Assembly: GCF_000711725.1 (NCBI RefSeq)
Contig: NZ_JONP01000013.1
Coordinates: 62,001-126,000, forward strand
Direction of reading: 5' to 3'
DNA length: 64,000 nucleotides
Source of the DNA: Roseomonas aerilata DSM 19363
GTDB taxonomy: Bacteria > Pseudomonadota > Alphaproteobacteria > Acetobacterales > Acetobacteraceae
Shown here: in pieces, positions 35,591-42,465 of the stretch
Numbering within the stretch: position 1 is the first letter of the stretch
How the letters are laid out: each line of letters starts with the position of its first letter
Position numbers and translations under genes: made by a program
The notes under the pieces: generated by a model
What the model was told of the DNA's origin: nothing
What the model saw: only the letters and a program-made list of their open reading frames with translations
Database searches by the model: none

Positions 35591-36718
35591 CTACTGGGCG
35601 TTCGCGAGGCGGGGCGGCGCCGCGGGGCGCAGCTCCGCCGTCACGCGCGCGCCGGGGCGGGCGAGGTGCAGGCCGGCGACGATCACGTGGTCCTCGGGCG
35701 AGATGCCGCCGCGCACCACGCGCAGGCCGTCCACGACGGGGCCGAGGGTCACGGGCTTCGCGACCACGGTGCCATCGGCCGCGACCGTCATCACCACGCG
35801 CGCCGCCTGGTCGGCCGCGATGGCGGCGTCGGGTACGAGCAGCACGTCGCCTTCCCCGGCGCGCAGGCGCAGGCGGGCGAAGGTGCCGGGGGTGAGGAAG
35901 AGGTCGGGGTTGGCGACCGTCGCGCGCGCCCGGATGGTGCCGGAGCGGTCGTTCAGCGCGGTGTCGAGGAAGTCGAGGCGGCCCTGCCGGCCGAACTCGA
36001 CCTCGTCGGCCAGGCGCAGGCGCACCGGCTCGGCCCCGTCACCCTCGGCGCGCGCGCCGCGGCGGGCGAAGCGGAGGTAGTCGGCCTCGCTGAGGTCGAA
36101 GGTCGCGTAGATCGGATCCAGCGCCACGATGGTGGTCAGCAGGGTGCTTCCGGCCTGGACGAGGTTGCCGGCATCCACCCGGCGGTCCGACACGCGGCCG
36201 GATTGGGGCGCGCGCACCTCGGCCCAGCTCCGCTCCAGTTCCGCCTGGCGAAGCTTGGCGCGGGCATCGGTGATGCCGGCCTCGGCGTCGCGCTGGGCGG
36301 CGCGGCGGGTGTCGAGCTGGGCCTGGGGCGCGAAGCGCTCCCGCACGAGGGAGGAGGTGCGGTCGATCTCCTGCCGCGCCAGCTCGAGCTTCGCCTCGGC
36401 GCGCGCCAGCTCGGCCCGCGCGCTCTCGACCGCGATGTCGAAGGGCACGCGGTCGATGGTGAAGAGCAGGTCGCCGGCCCGCACCACCTGACCGTCGCGG
36501 AAATGCACGCGCTCCACCTGGCCGGAGACGCGGGGGCGGAGTTCCACGCGCGCCGAGGGCTCGAGCCGCGCGATGTGCTCCTCCCACTCGGTCACGTTGC
36601 GGCGCACCGGCTCGGAGACGGTGACGGTGGGGGGCGCGGGCTGGGCGGCGAGGGGGAGGACAGGCAGGGCGAGGGCAAACGCCAGCGGGACGAGACCCTT
36701 GCGAAATGGGGTCGGCAT
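35591..36718 (-). CDS. RND efflux periplasmic adaptor
   Basis: 375-residue membrane-fusion protein. The signal peptide is GLVPLAFALALPVLPLAAQP. EPSARVELRPRVSGQVERVHFRDGQVV is the lipoyl half-motif; a coiled-coil hairpin (LARAEAKLELARQEIDRTSSLVRERFAPQAQLD, read in parts) and DPIYATFDLSEADYLRF follow. I chose ATG 36718 because GGAGA precedes it and the signal peptide follows directly. It lies upstream of the pump gene and diverges from the tetR-type gene across a strong palindrome. Confidence 0.93.
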   Translation of the reverse strand: MPTPFRKGLVPLAFALALPVLPLAAQPAPPTVTVSEPVRRNVTEWEEHIARLEPSARVELRPRVSGQVERVHFRDGQVVRAGDLLFTIDRVPFDIAVESARAELARAEAKLELARQEIDRTSSLVRERFAPQAQLDTRRAAQRDAEAGITDARAKLRQAELERSWAEVRAPQSGRVSDRRVDAGNLVQAGSTLLTTIVALDPIYATFDLSEADYLRFARRGARAEGDGAEPVRLRLADEVEFGRQGRLDFLDTALNDRSGTIRARATVANPDLFLTPGTFARLRLRAGEGDVLLVPDAAIAADQAARVVMTVAADGTVVAKPVTLGPVVDGLRVVRGGISPEDHVIVAGLHLARPGARVTAELRPAAPPRLANAQ

Positions 36719-36743
36719 GGCCAATCTCCGGCGGTCGGATGAT

Positions 36744-36780
36744 ACCGACCGGTTCGTGACATTGATACGAACCGGTCGGT
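36744..36780. promoter_or_regulatory. TetR operator: 14-bp perfect inverted repeat
   Basis: ACCGACCGGTTCGT (36744-36757) and ACGAACCGGTCGGT (36767-36780) are exact reverse complements separated by 9 bp. The site lies 26 bp from the adaptor ATG and 57 bp before the regulator start. Each arm itself contains the palindrome ACCGGT, so two dimers could bind. This is a likely operator for the divergent TetR protein, repressing both the pump operon and itself. Confidence 0.75.
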
Positions 36781-36796
36781 CACATTGCAACCCCCC

Positions 36797-36818
36797 TCCG
36801 GACAGGCTTTACGTCCGG
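36797..36818. promoter_or_regulatory. Second small inverted repeat in the tetR leader
   Basis: TCCGGAC and GTCCGG arms around AGGCTTTAC, just before the regulator's ribosome site (GAGAGG). It could be a secondary operator or a leader hairpin. Confidence 0.3.
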
Positions 36819-36836
36819 TCAGACAGAGAGGTGACC

Positions 36837-37433
36837 GTGAGCGAAGTGTCCGCGACCCCCCCGCGCCGTACGGCCGCGCAGCGACTGAGGGAGGTGGCCC
36901 GGGATCTGTTCTACCGGCAGGGCATCCGCGCCACGGGCGTCGAGGAATTGTGCCGGGTGGCCGGCACCACGAAGATCAGCCTCTACCGGGCCTTCCCGTC
37001 AAAGGACGAGTTGGTGGCCTGCATCCTGCGCGACGACTGCGACCAGGAGGCGGCCTGGTACCGGGACGCGTTGGGCCCTGCGACGCCCCCGCGCGAGCGC
37101 CCGGCCGCCTACCTCGCGGCAGCCGTCGCGGAGCTGCGCCAGCCGGGCTTCCGCGGCTGCTCGCTCGGCCTCGCCATCGCCGAGTTCCCCGATCCCGAGC
37201 ACCCCGCCCGCAAGGTCGCCGATAACTTCAAGCGCGGCCTGCGCGAAGCCCTCCGGCGGGTCTCCGCCGAGGCCGGCGCCGCCGATCCGGATATGCTGGG
37301 CGATACGCTGATGATGCTGACGGAAGGCGCCTTCTCCTCCGCGGCCTCCCTCGGCGCGGGCGAGGCGGCGGACGCGCTCGAGCGGGCAGGGCAGCAATTG
37401 CTGGCGGCGGCGCTTCCGGCGGAAGGGGGCTGA
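36837..37433 (+). CDS. TetR/AcrR-family repressor
   Basis: About 198 residues. The HTH is RTAAQRLREVARDLFYRQGIRATGVEELCRVAGTTKISLYRAFPSKDELVACIL (read in parts). The C-terminal ligand domain is rich in Ala/Leu helices, with FRGCSLGLAIAEFPDPEHPA characteristic of this branch. GTG 36837 has a GAGAGG site at good spacing; GTG 36831 is the alternative. It is the probable local repressor of the adaptor-pump operon through the 36744-36780 palindrome. Repeat copy F follows the stop. Confidence 0.92.
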   Translation: MSEVSATPPRRTAAQRLREVARDLFYRQGIRATGVEELCRVAGTTKISLYRAFPSKDELVACILRDDCDQEAAWYRDALGPATPPRERPAAYLAAAVAELRQPGFRGCSLGLAIAEFPDPEHPARKVADNFKRGLREALRRVSAEAGAADPDMLGDTLMMLTEGAFSSAASLGAGEAADALERAGQQLLAAALPAEGG

Positions 37434-37449
37434 GGGTTCAGGCCCTCGT

Positions 37450-37711
37450 TCCGGTCGGCACTGGCGGCCCCGGGGAGAGGAAGAAGGAATTCTTCCTCTC
37501 CCCGGACCCCTCACCATCATCTTCTTCTTCGAGTGGGAAGGCTTCTGCGGCCGGTGCGCCTCGGGTCATAGACCCGAGGCGCACCGGCCGCGCAGGAATG
37601 GCGTTAACAACCAGGACCAGTCCTCAATCACCGCATCCGCGCCAGCCAGATGGGGGTCCAGGGGCCTCAGGCCCTTGGCGGGTGAGGTCCGGAGAGGGAG
37701 GAGCCCTTCCC
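37450..37711 (+). repeat. Four-hairpin 3'-UTR repeat, copy F (full length, H2 extended)
   Basis: H1 at 37470-37505 is a perfect 16-bp stem with GGAA loop. ACCATCATCTTCTTCTTC follows. H2 at 37547-37591 is extended to a perfect 21-bp stem with loop ATA (core CGCCTCGGGTC/GACCCGAGGCG). H3 is at 37658-37678 (one mismatch). H4 at about 37691-37711 is degraded. Confidence 0.9.
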
Positions 37712-37782
37712 GGGGGCCAAGGGCTGGAACCCTATCGCCAAGAACAGGGCAGCACCCGCCTGGCAGGCGCTACCGGGACGCG

Positions 37783-38295
37783 TCAGGCCAGCGCGACGTT
37801 GGCCGGTGCGCCGCCCTGGCCTCGGCGGGACTGCCAGAGGGCGACGAAGTCGATCGGCGTCAGGGCCACCGGCATGAAGCCGCCGTCGCGCGTGACGTCG
37901 GAGAGGATGTTGCGCGCGAAGGGGAAGAGCAGGCGCGGGCACTCGACCAGCAGCACCGGCTCCAGCACGTCCGCGCCCACGTTCACGGTGAAGATACCGC
38001 TATAGGCGAGTTCCGCGATGAAGGCGGTGGTGCCGTCGGCGGTCTTCGCGTCGGCGCGGATCTGCAGCGTCACCTCGAAGACGTTGCCGCCGTCCTGCAG
38101 GGCGCGGGCCTGGACGTCCAGCGCCACGTCGATACGCGGCTGCTCGCGCATCGAGGTGTAGATCTCGGGCGCGCCGGGAACCTCGAAGGAGAGGTCCTTC
38201 ACGTACTGCATGTTCACGACCAGCGGCTGAACATTCTGGGGCTGCTGGTCGGCGCCGTTGGGCGGGGTGTTGGGAAGCGGCGGCAGGTCGGACAT
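37783..38295 (-). CDS. secB: Protein-export chaperone SecB
   Basis: 170-residue tetrameric chaperone that keeps preproteins unfolded for SecA. Family signatures are MQYVKDLSFEVPGAPEIY near the N-terminus, LDVQARAL, FEVTLQIRADA, ELAYSGIFTV, LLVECPRLLFPFARNILSDVTRDGGF (read in parts) and PIDFVALW. ATG 38295 is preferred over an upstream frame extension that lacks conservation. The gene neighbourhood secB - phosphatase / Tim44-like - mltA is typical of alphaproteobacteria. Confidence 0.95.
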   Translation of the reverse strand: MSDLPPLPNTPPNGADQQPQNVQPLVVNMQYVKDLSFEVPGAPEIYTSMREQPRIDVALDVQARALQDGGNVFEVTLQIRADAKTADGTTAFIAELAYSGIFTVNVGADVLEPVLLVECPRLLFPFARNILSDVTRDGGFMPVALTPIDFVALWQSRRGQGGAPANVALA

Positions 38296-38381
38296 CGGGT
38301 CAGCCTTCGTCGGAGGGGCGGCGGTGCGGCGGGGGAGCACGGGCCGGGGGTGCTGTCAGTCCGGGTCCGGCGGCGCCCGCT

Positions 38382-38939
38382 TCAGCCGTGGTGCCAGGAG
38401 ACCGTCAGGGGGCCGTCCTCGGTGGGGTCCACCCGCAGCCACTGGCCGTTCATTACGGAAAGCCCGGTCATGGCCATGATGAAGCCCCAGTGGCAGACCA
38501 CCACCGTGTGCGGCCAGTCCGGACGCTCGCGCATCTCGCTGCGGAAGAGCCGGGCGCGGGAGAGGATGCTGTCGCTGCCCTCCTCCTCCTGCGGCCACCA
38601 GATCGCGTCGAGATGGTCGAAGTCGAGTTCGGGCCAGGCCGCGCAGAGGTCGTCGCGGTGGGAGCCGACGTCGCAGGTGAAGGCGAAGCGCTCCCGCACC
38701 AGGGGCTGGACATGGACCGGCAGGCCCAGGCGGCGGGCAAGAGGGGCCGCCGTCTGCAGGGCGCGGGTATAGGGGCTGGCGAGGATGCGGGTGACGCCCT
38801 GCGCCGCCAGGGCCTCGGCCGCGGCCTCCGCCTGCTCGTGGCCGAGGGGGGTGAGCCGCGGGTCCTCGATGCCGGGATCCTGGCGGGTGGCATTGAAATG
38901 AAGGTTGAACTCGCTCTGGCCGTGTCGCAGCAGGATCAT
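38382..38939 (-). CDS. Histidine phosphatase family protein
   Basis: 185 residues with the phosphohistidine motif ILLRHGQSEFNLHFN at the very start and PRLTPLGHEQAEAAAEAL. ASPYTRALQTAAPLAR and VVVCHWGFIMAM (second catalytic His) complete the fold. It could be a phosphoglycerate-mutase-like or small-molecule phosphatase. It is upstream of secB on the same strand with an 86-bp gap, and diverges from the Tim44-like gene. Confidence 0.9.
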   Translation of the reverse strand: MILLRHGQSEFNLHFNATRQDPGIEDPRLTPLGHEQAEAAAEALAAQGVTRILASPYTRALQTAAPLARRLGLPVHVQPLVRERFAFTCDVGSHRDDLCAAWPELDFDHLDAIWWPQEEEGSDSILSRARLFRSEMRERPDWPHTVVVCHWGFIMAMTGLSVMNGQWLRVDPTEDGPLTVSWHHG

Positions 38940-39109
38940 GGGCGGTCCCCTTCCGGTCTTGGCCCTGCCGATAGCGGGCGGGGGCCGCGCGCACAACGCC
39001 CGCGCCTCCGCGGCCGTTCCCGGGAAAGGTGGCGAGGGAGCTCCCGGTCTCGCGCTGGCCGGTTGCGGCGGCGGGACCGCGCGCCTAACTATTGTGTCAT
39101 GAGGAGATC

Positions 39110-39766
39110 ATGATGCAGGGCGGCGGTTTCCCGGTTGACCTGATTCTGTTCGGGATGGTGGCGGCCTTTCTGGTGCTGCGCCTGCGCAGCGTGCTGGGAC
39201 GGCGGACGGGCTTCGAGCGCCCGCCCGGAGAGCGCGGCTCGCTGCCCGTGCCGCCCCTGGCCGGCGCGGCTGCGCCTGCGGCGGCGACGCCGACCCGTGG
39301 CGTGCCCGACCCGCGCGGGCCGGTCGGCCAGGCGCTGGCGCGCATCCGCTCGGCCGATCCCTCCTTCGATCCCGCTGGCTTCCTCGGTGGCGCGGAGGGG
39401 GCCTTCCGGATGATCGTGGAGGGCTTCGCCTCGGGTAACCGGGTGGCGCTGCGCAACCTCCTCTCCGACGAGACCTATGCGGGCTTCGAGGCGGCCATCA
39501 CCGACCGCGAGGCGAAGGGCGAGCAGCAGCGCACCGAGATCCGGGAGATCCGCGAGGCCACGATCGACGGCGCCGACCTGCGCGGCACCACCGCCGAGGT
39601 CACCGTGCGCTTCGTATCGGACCAGGTGAACATGACCACGGACGCCGCTGGCAAGCCCGTGGCGGGCACCGATGCGGTGACGGAGCTGACGGATATCTGG
39701 ACCTTCCAGCGCGACGTCCGCAGCAGCGACCCCGCCTGGAAGCTCACCAGCACCCGCTCCGCCTGA
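39110..39766 (+). CDS. Tim44/TimA-family membrane-associated adaptor
   Basis: 218 residues. One N-terminal hydrophobic helix (FPVDLILFGMVAAFLVLRLRSVLG), a Pro/Ala linker, then the Tim44-like domain (FRMIVEGFASGNRVALRNLLSDETYAGFEAAI). VTELTDIWTFQRDV and PAWKL close the domain. Bacterial members resemble the mitochondrial import motor scaffold and are thought to act at the inner membrane. GAGGAG lies 3 nt before ATG 39110 and 6 nt before ATG 39113. The stop overlaps the likely mltA start as CTGA. Confidence 0.9.
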   Translation: MMQGGGFPVDLILFGMVAAFLVLRLRSVLGRRTGFERPPGERGSLPVPPLAGAAAPAAATPTRGVPDPRGPVGQALARIRSADPSFDPAGFLGGAEGAFRMIVEGFASGNRVALRNLLSDETYAGFEAAITDREAKGEQQRTEIREIREATIDGADLRGTTAEVTVRFVSDQVNMTTDAAGKPVAGTDAVTELTDIWTFQRDVRSSDPAWKLTSTRSA

Positions 39767-40749
39767 TCATTCCTCGGGCAATTCGGCTTCTCCTCGCCTT
39801 CCTCGCGGCGGGGGTCGCCCCGGGCTGCACGCCTTCGCCGCGCTGGGAGCGGGACCGGCTCTCCGAGGCGGTGCCAGCCTTTGTCGCGGGCTGCGCAGCG
39901 CTCGCCGATCCGGGAACGCTGGCGCCGGCCTGCGCGGCCGCGCCGCTGGTGCCGCCCGGCAACGATGCCGCGGCCCGCGCCTTCTTCCTCCGCTATTTCG
40001 AGCCGGTCCTCGCGGGTGAGGGGCTGGTCACCGGCTATTACGAACCGGTGCTGCGCGTCTCGCCTGTCCGGGCGCCGGGCTTCACCGCGCCGCTCCTCGC
40101 GCCGCCCCCTCTTGGGCAGCCCGACCTGCCGCGCGCCTCGACCGAGGCGGCGGTGACGGCGGGTGCCTGGCCAGGGCAGGTGCTCGCCTGGGCGGACCCG
40201 GTGGACGCCTTCTTCCTCCAGATCCAGGGCTCCGGCCGCGCCGTCTTCCCGGACGGGAGCGAGCGGCGGCTCGGCTATGCCGGCAAGAACGCGCATCCCT
40301 ACGTGCCCATCGGCCGCGTGCTGATCGAGCGCGGGGCGATGGCCCGGGAACAGGTTTCCATGGATTCGCTCCGTGCCTGGCTGCACGCCGCCCCGCCCGG
40401 GGAGGCGCGGGCGCTGATGGACGCCAACCCCTCCTGGGTCTTCTTCCGCTGGCGCGACGACCTGCCGACCGTGGGCGGGCCGGCCGGAACTCTCGGCGCG
40501 CCGCTGACCCCCGGTCGCTCGGTGGCCGTGGATCGCGGCCACGTGCCGCTCGGCCTTCCCCTGTGGATCGAGACGCGCCACCCGACGGAGGGCGGACGGC
40601 TGGAGCGGCTGGTGGTGGCCCAGGACACGGGCGGCGCCATCCGCGGCCCCGCGCGCGCCGACCTCTTCTGGGGCTGGGGCGAGGCGGCCGGCTCCGCGGC
40701 GGGGCGGATGCGCGAGACCGGGCGGATCTGGGTGCTGCGGCCCCGGTAG
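39763..40749 (+). CDS. mltA: Membrane-bound lytic murein transglycosylase A
   Basis: Cleaves peptidoglycan glycan strands to 1,6-anhydro products. Domain motifs: VTGYYEPVL, FFLQIQGSGRAVFPDG, RLGYAGKNAHPYVPIGRVLI, NPSWVFFRW and the 3D region ending VVAQDTGGAIRGPARADLFWGWG (read in parts). A first GTG at 39871 would leave no signal sequence. Reading upstream in frame reveals RLLLAFLAAGVAPGC, a lipoprotein signal with lipobox, which is right for MltA. The only candidates before it are CTG 39763 (CTGA overlap with the Tim44-like stop), ATC 39766 or ATT 39769. The rare start is inferred; the gene is certain. Confidence 0.85.
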   Translation: MIIPRAIRLLLAFLAAGVAPGCTPSPRWERDRLSEAVPAFVAGCAALADPGTLAPACAAAPLVPPGNDAAARAFFLRYFEPVLAGEGLVTGYYEPVLRVSPVRAPGFTAPLLAPPPLGQPDLPRASTEAAVTAGAWPGQVLAWADPVDAFFLQIQGSGRAVFPDGSERRLGYAGKNAHPYVPIGRVLIERGAMAREQVSMDSLRAWLHAAPPGEARALMDANPSWVFFRWRDDLPTVGGPAGTLGAPLTPGRSVAVDRGHVPLGLPLWIETRHPTEGGRLERLVVAQDTGGAIRGPARADLFWGWGEAAGSAAGRMRETGRIWVLRPR

Positions 40750-40812
40750 GAGGAGGGCGGCCCCAAGAGGGCAACATTGGCGCGGTCCCGCCGCCCGCCT
40801 ATCTTGGGCGGG

Positions 40813-41586
40813 ATGTCCGACACCAAGCCCCGCGTCGCGCTCTTCGTCACCTGCCTCGTCGATCTCTACCGACCTTCCGTGGGCTTCGCCGCCCTGAAGC
40901 TGCTGGAGGAGGCGGGGTGCCAGGTCGAGGTGCCGGCCACCCAGACCTGCTGCGGCCAACCCGCCTATAATTCCGGGGATCGGGGGACAGCGAGGGACCT
41001 CGCCCGCGCCGTCATCGACGCCTTCATGGGCTATGACCACGTCGTCGCGCCCTCCGGCTCCTGCGCGGGGATGATCGCGCACCACTACCCCGCGCTCTTC
41101 GAGGACGACCCCGCCTATCGCGGCAAGGCCGAGGCGCTGGCGGCCCGCACGCACGAGCTCACCTCCTTCCTCGTGGACGTGATGGGCCTCGACGCCGCCC
41201 GCCCCGCCTATGACGGCATCGCCGCCTATCACGACAGCTGCTCCGGCCTGCGGGAAATGGGGGTGCGGGCCCAGCCCCGTGCCCTTCTCGCCAAGGTGCC
41301 GGGCCTCACCGTGAAGGAACTGGCCGAGCCCGAGCTGTGCTGCGGCTTCGGCGGCACCTTCTGCGTGAAGTACCCGGCGATCTCGACCCGCATGGTGACG
41401 GACAAGGTGGCCGATATCCGCGGAACGGGCGCCGACACGCTGCTGGCGGGCGATCTCGGCTGCCTGCTGAACATGGCCGGCCGCCTCAAGCGGGAGGCAA
41501 GTCCCATCCGCGTGCGCCACGTGGCGGAGGTGCTGGCCGGCATGACCGGCGAGGTCGCACCCATCGGGGAAACCGGGGAGGGGTGA
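40813..41586 (+). CDS. LldE-type (Fe-S)-binding / CCG-domain protein
   Basis: 257 residues with two cysteine-rich CCG blocks: TQTCCGQPAYNSGD near 50 and ELCCGFGGTFCVKYP near 178, plus LFVTCLVD and the SGSCAGMI segment. This matches LldE/LutA, the heterodisulfide-reductase-like subunit of L-lactate utilisation. The partners LldF and LldG are not adjacent, which is unusual unless they lie elsewhere. The stop overlaps the next gene by GTGA. Confidence 0.88.
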   Translation: MSDTKPRVALFVTCLVDLYRPSVGFAALKLLEEAGCQVEVPATQTCCGQPAYNSGDRGTARDLARAVIDAFMGYDHVVAPSGSCAGMIAHHYPALFEDDPAYRGKAEALAARTHELTSFLVDVMGLDAARPAYDGIAAYHDSCSGLREMGVRAQPRALLAKVPGLTVKELAEPELCCGFGGTFCVKYPAISTRMVTDKVADIRGTGADTLLAGDLGCLLNMAGRLKREASPIRVRHVAEVLAGMTGEVAPIGETGEG

Positions 41587-42227
41587 GCGCGGCGATGCTT
41601 CCTGCCCGGCTGCAGCGCCGCCCCATCCTCCTGTCCTCGCTCGTGCTGGGGTTGGCGGCGGGGCTGGTGGCCTGGCTGGTCGGCCTGCGCGGCACCAGCG
41701 CCGTGCTCGCCTTCTGGAACGCCTCAGCCTTCACCTACGCCGTGGCGATCTCCGTGACCCTCTGGGACGATGAGCCCGAGGAACTCGCCGCCCGGGCCGC
41801 GGCGCTCGACCAGGACCAGTGGGGCATCCTCCTGGCCAGCGTGATCGCCGCCCTCGCGGCGCTCGGCGCGGTGGTGGCGGACCTGGCGACCGCCAAGGGC
41901 ACCGCCCAGGCCACGGGCGCCGCCCTCTCGGCGGGCGGCACGGTGGTGGTTTCCTGGCTCTTCGTGCAGGTGCTCTTCGCGCATCACTACGCGCATGTGC
42001 ACTGGCTGGGCGGGCAGGGCCTCGACTTCCCCGGCAACGACCGGCCTGATTTTCCCGAATTCCTCTACTTCGCGATGACGGTGGGCATGACGGCCCAGGT
42101 CTCCGACGTGACGACGCGCACGGCAACGATACGCCGCGCGGTGCTCGGCCACGCGGCGCTCGCCTTCCTGTTCAACGCGGTGATCCTGGCGGCAGCGGTG
42201 AACCTGGCGGCGGCCCTGCTGGGGTAA
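41583..42227 (+). CDS. DUF1345 membrane protein
   Basis: 214 residues with about five hydrophobic segments and the DUF1345 core: AFTYAVAISVTLWDDEPEEL, VVSWLFVQVLFAHHYAHVHW, DFPEFLYFAMTVGMTAQVSDV, RAVLGHAALAFLFNAVILA. The DFPEFLYFAMTVG motif is characteristic of the family. The function is unknown. The GTG start overlaps the upstream stop; ATG 41595 is an alternative. Repeat copy G starts just after the stop. Confidence 0.88.
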   Translation: MSAAMLPARLQRRPILLSSLVLGLAAGLVAWLVGLRGTSAVLAFWNASAFTYAVAISVTLWDDEPEELAARAAALDQDQWGILLASVIAALAALGAVVADLATAKGTAQATGAALSAGGTVVVSWLFVQVLFAHHYAHVHWLGGQGLDFPGNDRPDFPEFLYFAMTVGMTAQVSDVTTRTATIRRAVLGHAALAFLFNAVILAAAVNLAAALLG

Positions 42228-42231
42228 TGTG

Positions 42232-42424
42232 GCTTCGCGGGTGACCCCGGGGAGAGGAAGAAGGAATTCTTCCTCTCCCCGGCCCCCCCACCATCATCTT
42301 TTTCTTCGGGTTTAAGTCGCTTCGCGGCCGGTGCGTCTCCGGTTCATGAGCCAGGGGACTGCATGTTTAGGGCGGTTCCACGATAGCCAGAGGGGGATCC
42401 ATGGGCCTCAGGCCCTTGGCAGGA
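42232..42424 (+). repeat. Four-hairpin 3'-UTR repeat, copy G (H4 lost)
   Basis: H1 at 42247-42282 is the perfect 16-bp stem with GGAA loop, 19 bp after the DUF1345 stop. CACCATCATCTTTTTCTTC follows. The H2 region (about 42325-42360) has decayed. H3 at 42399-42419 keeps the CCATGGGCCT/AGGCCCTTGG pattern. H4 is not recognisable. Confidence 0.87.
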
Positions 42425-42465
42425 CGAGATGAACGCTGCGCGTTCACCCTGGCGGACCGCCTCCA

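Noticed and set aside
33719-36742. 1007-codon + strand open frame opposite the RND pump and adaptor
   Set aside because: Its His/Asp/Glu/Arg-rich, low-complexity content matches antisense of a membrane protein gene. No domain is recognisable.
37675-38772. 365-codon + strand frame over secB and the phosphatase gene
   Set aside because: Antisense artefact that begins within repeat copy F. secB and the phosphatase are unmistakable.
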